A stretch of DNA of 60,469 nt from Bacillota bacterium (GCA_023435025.1 JAEYSE010000049.1:1-60469), one strand, 5' to 3'. Shown: positions 24,680 through 34,515, counted from the stretch's first letter. A program made the numbers and translations. The notes: generated by a model from the sequence alone, not told the origin.

Positions 24680-27055
24680 ATGCAGCGTTTTGAACCGTTT
24701 TTGCAGGAAGATACTGCGCTTACAAAGCGCATTGCGAAGGAAAATGGAATTTCTGATCTTTTGGCGTGCCTGCTCATAAACCGAGGCATTTGCGGGCACG
24801 AGGAAATCTCCGCGTTTCTTCACCCCGGCCCGGAGCAGCTAAACGATCCGTTCCTTTTGGACGATATGCAAGCCGCAGTCTCTCGCATCCAAACGGCAGT
24901 TGTGCAAAACGAGCGCATCTGCGTATACGGGGATTACGACGCCGACGGCGTTTGCGCCACCGCCATGCTTGTTTCTTATCTGCGCGCGCTGGGCGCCGAT
25001 GTATCACATTATCTTCCTTCCCGCCATACCGAGGGCTACGGCATGAACGCGGAGGCGCTAAAATCCATCGCCTCTGAGGGTGCTCGCCTGATCGTTACGG
25101 TCGACAACGGGATCGCAGCAAAAGACGAAGTCGCTCTGTGCCATGAACTGGGCATGGACGTCATCGTTACGGACCACCACCAATGCCCGGAAGAACTGCC
25201 CGTATGCGCGGCTGTTATCAACCCGCACAAGGATGGCAGTGCATACCCCAATGCCGATCTTTGCGGGGCCGGGGTGGCGTTTAAGCTCATACACGCTCTG
25301 GGCGCGACTAAGGAGCAGCTAAACTTGTACCTGCCACTTGCGGCTTTAGCGACGGTGGCGGATATTGTGCCGCTGCGCGGCGAAAACCGCGCTATCGTCA
25401 GCATGGGAATGCCGCTTGTACCCCGTCATGTTGGCTTAAACGCGCTGCTTGCGGTATCGGGCAGCGCGGGGCAGGAGGTTACAAGCGAAATCCTGGCGTT
25501 CCGGCTTGCACCCCGCATCAACGCAGCGGGCAGGATGGGGGACGCGGAACGCGCGCTTCTGCTTCTGATGGCAAGTGATGATGAAGCGGCGCGGCAGCTT
25601 GCGCTTTTGCTAAACGAAGAGAACGAGCGCAGGCAGGACGAGGAAAAAAGCATATTATTAGAAGCGCGGCGTATGTTGCAGGGCAAAAATATTGCGGCCA
25701 TGCACGCGATACTGCTGCATTCTCCAAATTGGAGCCCAGGCGTCATAGGTATTGTGGCGTCCAAGCTCGTAGAGGAATATAATAGACCGGTGCTATTGTT
25801 CCATTTGGAAGATGGCTTGCTCACGGGGTCCTGCCGTAGCATACCCGGCGTGCATCTCTATGAAAGCTTAAGCGCATTTTCCGGGATGTTCCTTCGGTTT
25901 GGCGGGCACGCCCAGGCTGCAGGGCTTACAATGGAACTCAACAAATTCCCCGAATTCTCGGCGGCGTTTGAGACGTATCTGCGTAAAGCTTACCCGGCCT
26001 CGGTGTTTGTTCCGGCTGTAAGGTATGAATGCGCCCTCAATCTAACAGAACTCACGCTGCAAACAGCAAAGGAGCTTTTACAGCTTGCGCCCTATGGGGA
26101 AGGCAATCCCCAACCTGTGTTCCTTGCGCGGGACGTCGGCCTCATGGATGTGGAGACCATGGGCAGGGATGGAGCGCATCTGCGCGCCAACGCCGAACAG
26201 GACGGGCGCGTTATCCGGCTTGTGGCGTTTGGAAGAGGCAAGGACGGCAACGCGTATATGGGCGGAGGCCGCTTCAACATTCTGTATATCCCGGAAGCCA
26301 ACGTGTGGCAGCAAAGAGCGCGCCTGCAGCTGATGTTGCGCGCCATCAAGCCCGTTTCGCCGCTTGAAAACCCGTGGTTGGCTTCCAACGGCGCATTGAA
26401 ATTTTATGATGCTTTTTTTCGAAATTTTTTATATAATGATATTTGTGGCGCTGATACAATACCCGTTACGGATATGGACGCTGCTATAGTTGAGTCCCTT
26501 CTAGGTGAACTTGATGGCACGCTTATTCTCTGCCTTACACCTGCGGGCGCGCAGCGCTTAAACGGCATTTTTGAGGCGAACGGATTAAGGGACATTGTGG
26601 ATGTATATTTCCATAATCTCCCGAAAGAGCAGGGTACCGGCAACGCCATACTGCTGGCCCCGCATTTCAACGGAGAAGCATTCGTGCATTCGCGCGTTTT
26701 CGTGTATGATGGCCATGCGCAATACGTTCCGGCGCTCAAATTTCCGGGCAGCGCGTATGTTCCGCTGGACTCAGGAAGCGATACGCTGCTTGCGCCGATC
26801 TCGCTATCCCGGACGGAAATGGGCTACCTATACCAGGTATTCCTTTCCCGGCTAAAGCTTGGCCCCGCACCCCGAATGGAGCTTGTTGCTCTTCCCGCAC
26901 AGGGCCGGGAAACCGCCTTGATGGCGTTATTGGTGTTTATAGAGCTTGGATTTTTCCAATGGAACTTTAGCGACGATACCGTATCCGCATCCGCCGGGGC
27001 AGCGCCGCGCAGCCTGTTTGAAAGCAGCCTGTATTCCGCGGCAAATATCAGCTGA
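24680..27055 (+). CDS. recJ: single-stranded-DNA-specific exonuclease RecJ
   Basis: 791 aa, the long form as in Bacillus with an extra C-terminal domain. DHH phosphoesterase core: GDYDADGVCATAML (about 85), VTVDNG (about 137), DHH at 165-167, GAGVAFKL (about 195), APRINAAGRMGDAERA (about 275). DHHA1 domain: GIVASKLVEEYNRP (about 355) and GGHAQAAGLTM (about 410). OB-fold: PYGEGNPQPVFLARDV (about 472). Residues about 575-791 form the Firmicute-type C-terminal domain, joined through an AT-rich seam (26397-26450). RecJ degrades 5' ssDNA ends in recombination and repair. apt follows 25 bp downstream. Confidence 0.95.
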   Translation: MQRFEPFLQEDTALTKRIAKENGISDLLACLLINRGICGHEEISAFLHPGPEQLNDPFLLDDMQAAVSRIQTAVVQNERICVYGDYDADGVCATAMLVSYLRALGADVSHYLPSRHTEGYGMNAEALKSIASEGARLIVTVDNGIAAKDEVALCHELGMDVIVTDHHQCPEELPVCAAVINPHKDGSAYPNADLCGAGVAFKLIHALGATKEQLNLYLPLAALATVADIVPLRGENRAIVSMGMPLVPRHVGLNALLAVSGSAGQEVTSEILAFRLAPRINAAGRMGDAERALLLLMASDDEAARQLALLLNEENERRQDEEKSILLEARRMLQGKNIAAMHAILLHSPNWSPGVIGIVASKLVEEYNRPVLLFHLEDGLLTGSCRSIPGVHLYESLSAFSGMFLRFGGHAQAAGLTMELNKFPEFSAAFETYLRKAYPASVFVPAVRYECALNLTELTLQTAKELLQLAPYGEGNPQPVFLARDVGLMDVETMGRDGAHLRANAEQDGRVIRLVAFGRGKDGNAYMGGGRFNILYIPEANVWQQRARLQLMLRAIKPVSPLENPWLASNGALKFYDAFFRNFLYNDICGADTIPVTDMDAAIVESLLGELDGTLILCLTPAGAQRLNGIFEANGLRDIVDVYFHNLPKEQGTGNAILLAPHFNGEAFVHSRVFVYDGHAQYVPALKFPGSAYVPLDSGSDTLLAPISLSRTEMGYLYQVFLSRLKLGPAPRMELVALPAQGRETALMALLVFIELGFFQWNFSDDTVSASAGAAPRSLFESSLYSAANIS

Positions 27056-27080
27056 CCTACAGGCAATTGAGGAGGAAAAT

Positions 27081-27593
27081 ATGGATTTAAAATCGTATAT
27101 CCGCAATATTCCCGATTTCCCCAAGGAAGGTATCCTGTTTCGGGATATCACGACACTCCTCAAGGACAAGGATGCGTACCGCGAACTGGTGGACACGATT
27201 GTAAAATCACTTGAGGGCAAAGAGGTCGATCTTGTGATTGGCCCCGAAGCGCGCGGCTTTGTAATAGGCTCCGCAGTCGCCTACGCTATGGGTGCAGGCT
27301 TTATTGTGGCGCGCAAGCCGGGCAAATTACCCGCCAAGACCAACCGTTATTCCTATGGCCTGGAATACGGCACGGACGTGCTTGAGGTGCATGAGGACGC
27401 CATAAAGCCGGGGCAGAAAATCGTGATTGTGGACGATCTATTAGCCACAGGTGGTACCGCGCTGGCTACCATCCGTCTTACTGAACAGGCGGGCGGGGAA
27501 GTCGTGGGAGCGCGCTTTGCCATTGAGCTTACAGATTTAAACGGACGTGAACTGCTTAAGAATTACGATGTTTGCGCCGTAATGGAGTTTTAA
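27081..27593 (+). CDS. apt: adenine phosphoribosyltransferase
   Basis: 170 aa, standard length. It makes AMP from adenine and PRPP (purine salvage). Motifs: IPDFPKEGILFRDIT, VIGPEARGFVIGSAVAY, ARKPGKLPAKT, and the PRPP loop VIVDDLLATGGTALA (about 115-130). ATG 27081 is preceded by GAGGAGG. The order recJ-apt-rel-dtd is the usual Firmicute arrangement. A long perfect hairpin (27613-27637) separates it from rel. Confidence 0.96.
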   Translation: MDLKSYIRNIPDFPKEGILFRDITTLLKDKDAYRELVDTIVKSLEGKEVDLVIGPEARGFVIGSAVAYAMGAGFIVARKPGKLPAKTNRYSYGLEYGTDVLEVHEDAIKPGQKIVIVDDLLATGGTALATIRLTEQAGGEVVGARFAIELTDLNGRELLKNYDVCAVMEF

Positions 27594-27612
27594 CTTTTTC
27601 GCCAGAAAAGAT

Positions 27613-27637
27613 AAATCAACGGCTACGCCGTTGATTT
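27613..27637 (+). other. perfect 11-bp hairpin between apt and rel
   Basis: AAATCAACGGC (27613-27623), loop TAC, GCCGTTGATTT (27627-27637). No strong T run follows, so it may be a weak terminator or an mRNA processing/stability element. A possible rel promoter (TTGTGC 27637-27642, then TATTAT 27659-27664) starts at its right arm. Confidence 0.6.
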
Positions 27638-27693
27638 GTGCTTTGTATCAAATAACGTTATTATGTAGCTTTGACGGAAAGGAGGGGGACATA

Positions 27694-29937
27694 TTGGAAC
27701 AACAGATGGTAGCATACTGTGTTCGAAAAGAATATATGCAGCCGCATGTGGACCGGCTTTACGACATCTGTAAAAAGACGTTTACGCCGGAGCAGCTGAA
27801 CTTATTGCAAAAAGCGATCGACTTTGCAAAAGGCGTTCATAAGGATCAGCGCCGGGAATCTGGAGAACTGTACTATATGCACCCCGAAGCCGTGGCCATC
27901 ATGCTCTATGAAATGGGCATGGATTCCGCCACCGTCATCGCGGGATTACTGCACGATGTAGTAGAGGACGGCAAGGACGTAACGGTAGAGAAGGTTTCCG
28001 CCTTGTTTGGAGACGAAATCGCCACCATGGTGGATGGTGTAACCAAACTGACCAAGTCCGGCGAGCAGGATTTTATTACAAAGCAGGAGCAGCAGGCGGA
28101 GAACTTAAGAAAGCTGTTTCTCGCCATGGCCAATAACGTTCGTGTGGTCATCATCAAGCTTGCTGACCGCCTGCACAATATGCGCACGCTCGAGTACTGC
28201 GATACCGGAAAGCGGGCCAGAAAGGCCAAGGAAACGCTGGAGGTTTATGCCCCGCTTGCGCACCGCTTTGGTATGGGCGCGATCAAGGGGGAGCTTGAGG
28301 ACCTGTCCTTCATGCACCTGATGCCGGAAGAGTACGAGCAGCTGCGCGCGGCCATTGAACCACGCCAGACTGAGCGCATGGAGCTTTTGAAAAGCGCCAT
28401 AGACATCATAAAGAGCCATCTTGACGGGGCGAACATACATGCCGAAATCAACGGCAGGCCAAAGCACATTTACAGCATCTACCGCAAGATGACCAAGCAG
28501 AATAGGCCGCTTGATGAGATTTACGATCTGATTGCCATCCGCATCATTGTGGAGACGGTGAACGACTGTTATGCAACCTTGGGGGTCATCCATTCCGTAT
28601 GGAAGCCGATGCCGGGGCGGTTTAAAGACTATATCGCAATGCCCAAGACCAACATGTACCGCTCGCTGCACACCACGCTGTTTGGGGATCACGGCCTGCC
28701 GTTCGAGGTACAGATTCGTACATCCGAGATGCACCGCACGGCGGAATACGGCATTGCCGCGCACTGGATGTATAAGGAGGGCCGCGGCGCCCAGGACGAC
28801 CTCGATGGTAAAATGGCTTGGCTCCGGCAGGCGCTGGAGCTTGAAAACTATGCCGACAGCACGCGGGATTTTGTGGACGGCGTCATGAAGGATTTCTTCA
28901 GCGAGTACGTGTTCGTATTGACGCCACGCGGAGAAATACTCGATCTTCCCACAGGGTCCACGCCGCTTGATTTTGCATACCGCATACACACCAACGTCGG
29001 CCACCGTTGTCAGCACGCAAAGGTGAATGGCAGCATGGTGCGCCTTGACTACAAACTCAAGACCAACGATGTGGTGGAGATTGTCACCTCCGCTAACCAG
29101 CCAGGTCCCAGCCGCGACTGGCTGCATATCGTCAAGACCCAGCAGGCCAAATCCAAGATCCGGCAGTGGTTTAAAAAAGCCAACCGGGAAGAGAATGTGC
29201 AAAAGGGCCGTGAAATGTTAGAAGGCGCTGCCAAACGCCACGGGCAGCAGCTTTCCCAGCTCACCAAACCCGAGTTTTACGCGGACCTTCTGAAAAAGCT
29301 CAATATGAGCAGCATGGATGACGTCTACAACGCAATAGGTTACGGCGGGATATCCACGGGCCAGGTGCTTCACCGCCTGATGGAAAAGCAGCGCAAACAG
29401 GCGCAGGAAGAGGAAATGCTTCAGCGCATGCGCGCCATAGAGGAAGGCGGCGGCCTCCAGCAGAGGCCGATGGAGCGCAAATCCACCAGCATGCACGGCG
29501 TAATCGTGCATGGGGAACCCAACATGATGGTGCGTTTCGCACACTGCTGCAGTCCTGTCCCGGGGGATGATATCATCGGCTACATCACGCGCGGACGCGG
29601 CGTTTCCATACACCGCAAGGATTGCCCCAATGCAAGGGATCTGGTGGAGGAGGAAGGCCGGATTATTCCCGTGGAATGGGCGGTTGATGAAAAGTCCAGC
29701 TATACGGCCAACATCAATCTCACCGCCGGCGACAGGCCGGGCATATTGATGGACGTTTCGCAGGTGCTTTTGAGCATGAACGTCAACATCAAGACAATCA
29801 ATGCGAAAACGGATAAAAACGGTATGGTGTATGTGCAGATGTCCTTTGACATTACCAATACCTCGCAGCTTAACAACATTATAAAGAATTTGCGTAAGAT
29901 CAAGGCGGTTACGGAAGTATACCGTTCCGGTAATTGA
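27694..29937 (+). CDS. rel: bifunctional (p)ppGpp synthetase/hydrolase Rel
   Basis: 747 aa. Start TTG at 27694 is 8 bp after GGAGG (27681-27685); ATG 27706 is an alternative. Domains in order: HD hydrolase (about 40-165) with intact H-D-x-x-E-D at 87-92 (HDVVED), synthetase (about 225-345; GRPKHIYSIYRKM, YDLIAIRIIV, YRSLHTT, EVQIRT), TGS (about 380-440), zinc-finger/helical region with HCCSPVPGDDI (about 610), and a C-terminal ACT domain. Both catalytic halves look active, so it can make and degrade the stringent alarmone. It heads rel-dtd-hydrolase-hemZ with 19-bp spacing to dtd. Confidence 0.97.
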   Translation: MEQQMVAYCVRKEYMQPHVDRLYDICKKTFTPEQLNLLQKAIDFAKGVHKDQRRESGELYYMHPEAVAIMLYEMGMDSATVIAGLLHDVVEDGKDVTVEKVSALFGDEIATMVDGVTKLTKSGEQDFITKQEQQAENLRKLFLAMANNVRVVIIKLADRLHNMRTLEYCDTGKRARKAKETLEVYAPLAHRFGMGAIKGELEDLSFMHLMPEEYEQLRAAIEPRQTERMELLKSAIDIIKSHLDGANIHAEINGRPKHIYSIYRKMTKQNRPLDEIYDLIAIRIIVETVNDCYATLGVIHSVWKPMPGRFKDYIAMPKTNMYRSLHTTLFGDHGLPFEVQIRTSEMHRTAEYGIAAHWMYKEGRGAQDDLDGKMAWLRQALELENYADSTRDFVDGVMKDFFSEYVFVLTPRGEILDLPTGSTPLDFAYRIHTNVGHRCQHAKVNGSMVRLDYKLKTNDVVEIVTSANQPGPSRDWLHIVKTQQAKSKIRQWFKKANREENVQKGREMLEGAAKRHGQQLSQLTKPEFYADLLKKLNMSSMDDVYNAIGYGGISTGQVLHRLMEKQRKQAQEEEMLQRMRAIEEGGGLQQRPMERKSTSMHGVIVHGEPNMMVRFAHCCSPVPGDDIIGYITRGRGVSIHRKDCPNARDLVEEEGRIIPVEWAVDEKSSYTANINLTAGDRPGILMDVSQVLLSMNVNIKTINAKTDKNGMVYVQMSFDITNTSQLNNIIKNLRKIKAVTEVYRSGN

Positions 29938-29956
29938 AGCGAACTCAGGAGGAACC

Positions 29957-30403
29957 ATGCGTGCGGTTGTACAGCGCGTCAAACGCGCAAGCGTGACAGT
30001 TGAAGGGAACGTGACGGGCAGCATTGAAAAAGGGCTGCTCGTATTTTTAGGAATTGAAGAAACGGATACGTTAGAGGACGTCAAATACATCTGCGATAAA
30101 ATTGCAAACCTTCGCATATTTGAGGACGAGCAGGGCAAAATGAACCGTTCCGTTCTGGACGAGGGCGGGAGCGTGCTGCTTGTTTCCCAGTTTACGCTCT
30201 ACGGCGATGCGAGAAACGGCCGGAGGCCCAGCTTCAGTAAGGCTGCACGCCCGGAACATGCGCTACCACTGTATGAGAACGCCGTTCGGCTCCTTAAAGA
30301 AACGGTTCCTGTGGAAACGGGGGAGTTTCAGGCGATGATGGAGGTTTCCTTACTCAACGACGGACCCGTTACCATACTGCTTGAAAGCAAGAGGTTGTTT
30401 TGA
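29957..30403 (+). CDS. dtd: D-aminoacyl-tRNA deacylase
   Basis: 148 aa, canonical DTD length. It hydrolyses D-amino acids from mischarged tRNA. Motifs: MRAVVQRVKRASVTVEG, the active-site LLVSQFTLYGDARNGRRPSF (SQ-x-T, about 75-94), and the C-terminal NDGPVTILLE carrying the Gly-cisPro pair. Preceded by CAGGAGG. Its TGA overlaps the ATG of the metallo-hydrolase by one base. Confidence 0.96.
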   Translation: MRAVVQRVKRASVTVEGNVTGSIEKGLLVFLGIEETDTLEDVKYICDKIANLRIFEDEQGKMNRSVLDEGGSVLLVSQFTLYGDARNGRRPSFSKAARPEHALPLYENAVRLLKETVPVETGEFQAMMEVSLLNDGPVTILLESKRLF

Positions 30404-31044
30404 TGCATATTGAGACCATTGTTTGTGGGCCGTTGGACGTTAACTGCTATGTGCTGTGGGAGGAGAGCGGCTCCTGCGTCCTGATTGACTCTGCGGAAGA
30501 AGCGCCAGTATTTGAGTATATCACGGAACAGCGCCTTCAGTGTACGCATATTCTTTTGACCCACGGACATTTTGATCATATCGGCGGCGTCGCTGCCATC
30601 AAGGAAAAAACGGGCGCGCTTGTGTGTATCCATCGGGAAGACTCAGGGATGCTGACAAGCGATTTTGAAAGCCTGGGCGCAATGATGGGCTTTCAAACCG
30701 CACCTGTCCGGCCCGATCTTCTGCTTGAGGATGGGGACGTCATAGAAGTTGCGGGAACAAAGATCCATGTGCTCCATACGCCCGGCCATACGCGGGGCGG
30801 CGTCTGTTATTTGGAACAAGAAAGCCGCGTCCTGTTTACTGGCGACACTATATTCCGGCTTGGTGCCGGGAGGGCGGATTTTCCCGGTTCGGACGAAAGG
30901 GACCTGTACCGCTCCATCGTAAACAAGCTGTTCACTCTAGAAGGTGACTATACGCTCTACCCCGGACATAACCGCCCAACTACAATGGAGATGGAGCGCG
31001 AGCGCAATACGTTTATCCGTCATTACAGGGGGTACGGGTGGTAA
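30403..31044 (+). CDS. metallo-beta-lactamase-fold hydrolase, glyoxalase II-like
   Basis: 213 aa. Zinc ligands are all present: THGHFDH (about 49-55), H in HTPGHTRGG (about 125), D in FTGDTIF (about 147) and H in YPGHNRPT (about 188). This is the compact glyoxalase II-like subfamily (YcbL type) regularly found between dtd and hemZ in Firmicutes. It probably hydrolyses thioesters; the natural substrate is not known. The start ATG at 30403 overlaps the dtd stop; a TTG one codon earlier is equally readable. Confidence 0.9.
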   Translation: MHIETIVCGPLDVNCYVLWEESGSCVLIDSAEEAPVFEYITEQRLQCTHILLTHGHFDHIGGVAAIKEKTGALVCIHREDSGMLTSDFESLGAMMGFQTAPVRPDLLLEDGDVIEVAGTKIHVLHTPGHTRGGVCYLEQESRVLFTGDTIFRLGAGRADFPGSDERDLYRSIVNKLFTLEGDYTLYPGHNRPTTMEMERERNTFIRHYRGYGW

Positions 31045-32507
31045 CGCTTTACACCAACAAGGAAGAATACTGGAATGATCTGTGCGAAATCGTCCGTGCA
31101 TATTTAGGTATGGCGGAAATTGAATTCGCGCCTTTCCGAGAGATTTCGAAGGAATGCACTTTGTCCGTCGTCCTTACTCCAGAGGATGGTTACCGGGCGT
31201 ACGCGCAGGGCGGAAAGGGCGGCGCTGTTTATGAAGCACGCATTCCGGTAAAAGCAAGGCCGGACGATGCGCCGCTTATAATAAAACGGCAGGAAAAACG
31301 CGCTATGAAAATCGCGCTTTTCCGTGTGCTGCATCAATTACAACCAGATATCCTGTTACCGTGGGGCTCCCTTACAGGCATACGTCCCACCAAGCTGCTG
31401 CGCGAGCTGATCGAAGATTTAGGTGTGAATGAAGCGCTGCGCATGTTCGCTGAAGAATTCGACGTGAAGCCGCAAAAGACCGCGCTTGCCTCTAAAATTG
31501 TGGATGTGCAGCGGCCAATGTTGGATAGTGTAAGGTCCGACTCCATTAGCCTGTATATCGGAATCCCATATTGCAGGACGCGTTGCCTGTACTGTTCGTT
31601 TCCTTCTGTGGTATCGGGGGATAAGGGCGTGCCGGACGCATACTTCGATACGCTGCTCCATGAAATTTCCCTAAGCGCAGCCATTGTGCGAGGTGCAGAG
31701 TTCGCCGTGCGCAGTACCTATATCGGCGGCGGCACGCCCACCGTACTCTCGGCCGATCAGCTGACAAGACTGCTTGAGCATGTAGGAGCTTGTTACAGCG
31801 GCTTTGGCTCGGAACTTACGGTGGAAGCGGGCCGTCCGGATTCTTTGAACAAAGAAAAGCTCCGCAGCCTGCATATGGCAGGAGCAGGCCGCATTTCATT
31901 AAACCCGCAGACCATGCAATCCGAAACGCTCAAAAGAATAGGGCGGGAGCATACGCCGGAAGAACTCGGCGCCACTTATCATCTGGCGCGGGAGATCGGC
32001 TTTTCCAGCATCAATATGGACGTCATTGCGGGCCTGCCCGGGGAGGGCGTTTCGGAATTTGAGGATACGCTCAAACAAATCGAAGTGCTCAAACCGGACA
32101 ATCTTACGGTACATACACTGGCGGTCAAGCGTTCTTCGCGCCTGAAGGAGCAAATGGAAGCTTATCCGCTGCCCGAGCCCACAGAGGCCGAGCGCATGGT
32201 GGAGCTTGGTATGGAATACGCACAAGCGATGGGTATGCAGCCTTATTATATGTACCGCCAGAAATATATGCGCGGCAATCTCGAAAACGTGGGCTACGCC
32301 ATTCCCGGCAGGGAGTGTGTCTACAACGTGGATATGATGGAGGAGGCCGTAAGTATCATGGCGCATGGCGCGGGGTCCATGACAAAACGCGTGTACCTGG
32401 GGCGGGATTTAAGGGTAGAGCGGCTGCCCGCACCCAAGGATATTGCGACTTACATCAATAAGCTGCCAACTTTTATAGAAGATAAACGGGCGCTCTTCTG
32501 CGGCTAG
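31038..32507 (+). CDS. hemZ: HemZ-type radical SAM, coproporphyrinogen III dehydrogenase-like
   Basis: 489 aa. Radical-SAM motif at Cys 179, 183 and 186 (YCRTRCLYCSFPS), then YIGGGTPTVLS and a GLPGEG segment as in HemN-like proteins. A 170-residue N-terminal extension (MVTLYTNKEEYW) distinguishes HemZ from HemN/HemW. HemZ is assigned to anaerobic haem synthesis in Bacillus, but many anaerobes lacking haem carry it, so its true role here is open. GTG start at 31038 overlaps the previous gene by 7 bp, with CAGGGGG upstream. Confidence 0.88.
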   Translation: MVTLYTNKEEYWNDLCEIVRAYLGMAEIEFAPFREISKECTLSVVLTPEDGYRAYAQGGKGGAVYEARIPVKARPDDAPLIIKRQEKRAMKIALFRVLHQLQPDILLPWGSLTGIRPTKLLRELIEDLGVNEALRMFAEEFDVKPQKTALASKIVDVQRPMLDSVRSDSISLYIGIPYCRTRCLYCSFPSVVSGDKGVPDAYFDTLLHEISLSAAIVRGAEFAVRSTYIGGGTPTVLSADQLTRLLEHVGACYSGFGSELTVEAGRPDSLNKEKLRSLHMAGAGRISLNPQTMQSETLKRIGREHTPEELGATYHLAREIGFSSINMDVIAGLPGEGVSEFEDTLKQIEVLKPDNLTVHTLAVKRSSRLKEQMEAYPLPEPTEAERMVELGMEYAQAMGMQPYYMYRQKYMRGNLENVGYAIPGRECVYNVDMMEEAVSIMAHGAGSMTKRVYLGRDLRVERLPAPKDIATYINKLPTFIEDKRALFCG

Positions 32508-32553
32508 ATGCCTATTTCTTTTTTCTAACAAAATTTCAAAAAAAATTGTTATC

Positions 32554-32579
32554 CCCGGTAGGAGAAGAATCCTGCCGGG
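32554..32579 (+). other. stem-loop between hemZ and the diguanylate cyclase gene
   Basis: CCCGGTAGGA (32554-32563), loop GAAGAA, TCCTGCCGGG (32570-32579): 10 bp including one G-T pair. TATATACAC follows rather than a T run. It may be a leaky terminator or a leader element. Confidence 0.55.
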
Positions 32580-32626
32580 TATATACACTATATAAATCCG
32601 ATTCCGTCCCGAAATGGGGTGAGCAT

Positions 32627-34453
32627 ATGAAAAACAGCATCCGTACTATCCTCGACAGGGTAAGCATGAAATGGCTCATATTATTTGCCTTTGTGTTCAT
32701 ACTGCTCTTTGTGACGGTAACGGTCTATGCCCAGCTTTCGGGGTTTATCGGGCAGGTCAGTCAAGCCCGTGCGGAAGGAATTACGCAGCGTGTGCTTCAG
32801 ATTATCAGTGAGCAACTGACCCATTACCTGCAGGGCACGGAATCCATCAATGTGCTCAATATTGAATTGGCTCGAAACGGCCAGCTGCCCATCTCCGAGC
32901 CGGACAAGCTAGGGAAGGTCTTCCTCCGGCAAGTGATCGCAAACGGGCAGGCGGATTATGTCTATTATGCAAACGCTCAAGGCGGCATCGTATCATCAGG
33001 CTCTGCAGGCAACGGATATACAATCTCCTATACGCCTCAGATGAAGGCCGGAACGTTCGTTATAAACGACACGGACGAAGAAGGAAATGTTCTTTCATTT
33101 AGAGAGAATGTTGAGGCGTTTGATCCCAGAAGCCGTTCCTGGTACGCAGAAGCCAAACAAAGCAAAGGAATTCATTGGTCCGAGGTATATGGCGGCGTCA
33201 GTGAGCCCACGCTTGGCATTACGGCTTCCGCGCCGCTCATAGACGAATCGGGCAGCGTTATCGGCGTGTTTGGCGCGGACATCCTCTTAAACAGGCTTTC
33301 CGATTTCTTGGGACGTGTGGCGGTAACGCCACGCTCCGATATTTATTTGCTGGAAGAAAGCGGGCTTGTGATCGCTTCTTCGGATGCATCGCTTCCGTTG
33401 TTTTCGGATACGCTGCAACGGGTCCAGGCAGCCGGTGCAACAGGTATCCTCAAAGAAAGTTGGGATATCCTTACAGAAAACTCAGCGGTATATCCCGGCT
33501 TTTCCTCCAGTTTGGGCAAATACCGTATCGGAGGAGAAAACCGGTATCTCAGCCTCAGCCGTTACACCTATAAAGACAGCGCAAATATTGGCTGGACATT
33601 GCTTATTGTGATGCCGGAAAAGGACCTGATTACTGATGAGGACGCGTTATACCAAAGTCTTGTTATGATGCTTATACTTGCGCTTACGCTGTCCCTGATT
33701 GCGGGAGCGGGCATTGCCCGCGTCATACTGCGTCCCATCCGGATGCTAAACGCCAGTGTACAGGACATCTGCAGCGGAACATGGGGCAGGCAGATTGACA
33801 TTCAACGAAAGGACGAGCTTGGGGAACTGGCATCCTCCTTTAACGCCATGTCTGCAACCATACAATCCACATGTGAGACGCTTGTGCAGAAGAACAGGGA
33901 GTTAAGCTATCTAAACGCACATTTGGAGGAAGCTGTTCAACAGCGGACGGAGGATTTAAGAAAGCTTTCCATAACGGACGATCTAACGGGGCTTTACAAC
34001 CACCGCTATATCATAGACTTTCTTTTGAATAAAGCGCATGAAGCGTCGCGGTACCAATACCCGCTTTCCATCGCCCTGTTTGACATCGATTATTTTAAGC
34101 GTATCAACGATCACTATGGCCATTTGAAGGGAAACGAGGTGCTTATTAAGCTCGCAAAGTGCCTTACCGATAACGTCCGGCATACCGATGTGGTGGGGCG
34201 CTATGGCGGTGAAGAGTTTTTGGTGATTCTGCCGTATACGCCTTTGGAGGAAGCATACCTTATTGCGGAGCGGATTCGAAAGACGACGGAGGAGTTGACA
34301 TGGTTTGAGGAAGAACCGACGGTAAAAATTACAACCAGCGGCGGCGTCGCCATATTCCATTGCGATACGGATACGGTGGAAAGGCTGATCGCCCGCGCGG
34401 ATGAAAACCTCTACCGCGCAAAGGAAACAGGGCGCAACCGGATAGAAAAGTAG
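32627..34453 (+). CDS. membrane diguanylate cyclase with Cache sensor, HAMP and GGDEF domains
   Basis: 608 aa. ATG 32627 lies after GGGGTGAG. Order: membrane helix (about 17-40), extracellular double-Cache-like sensor (about 45-335; RSWYAEAKQSKGIHWSEVYGG is typical), second helix (about 343-365), HAMP (about 366-418), coiled coil (about 420-450), GGDEF domain (about 455-608). The active site is GGEEF at about 527-531, and an RxxD inhibitory site (RHTD) lies five residues before it. It should make c-di-GMP from GTP in response to an external ligand, with product inhibition. No EAL or HD-GYP partner is in the window. Confidence 0.92.
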   Translation: MKNSIRTILDRVSMKWLILFAFVFILLFVTVTVYAQLSGFIGQVSQARAEGITQRVLQIISEQLTHYLQGTESINVLNIELARNGQLPISEPDKLGKVFLRQVIANGQADYVYYANAQGGIVSSGSAGNGYTISYTPQMKAGTFVINDTDEEGNVLSFRENVEAFDPRSRSWYAEAKQSKGIHWSEVYGGVSEPTLGITASAPLIDESGSVIGVFGADILLNRLSDFLGRVAVTPRSDIYLLEESGLVIASSDASLPLFSDTLQRVQAAGATGILKESWDILTENSAVYPGFSSSLGKYRIGGENRYLSLSRYTYKDSANIGWTLLIVMPEKDLITDEDALYQSLVMMLILALTLSLIAGAGIARVILRPIRMLNASVQDICSGTWGRQIDIQRKDELGELASSFNAMSATIQSTCETLVQKNRELSYLNAHLEEAVQQRTEDLRKLSITDDLTGLYNHRYIIDFLLNKAHEASRYQYPLSIALFDIDYFKRINDHYGHLKGNEVLIKLAKCLTDNVRHTDVVGRYGGEEFLVILPYTPLEEAYLIAERIRKTTEELTWFEEEPTVKITTSGGVAIFHCDTDTVERLIARADENLYRAKETGRNRIEK

Positions 34454-34479
34454 ACGGGTCTGTATTGGGCATCCTATGG

Positions 34480-34509
34480 TTGACAACGCGCCGCTTTACG
34501 CGCTATACT
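34480..34509 (+). promoter_or_regulatory. sigma-A promoter of the T-box/valS unit
   Basis: TTGACA (34480-34485), 18 bp, TATACT (34504-34509). Transcription would begin near 34516. Confidence 0.85.
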
Positions 34510-34515
34510 TTACGC

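Noticed and set aside
28105..29202. Long minus-strand open frame (365 codons) inside rel
   Set aside because: It is the antisense shadow of rel in GC-biased codons; it has no ribosome site or recognisable motif and contradicts the strongly supported plus-strand gene.
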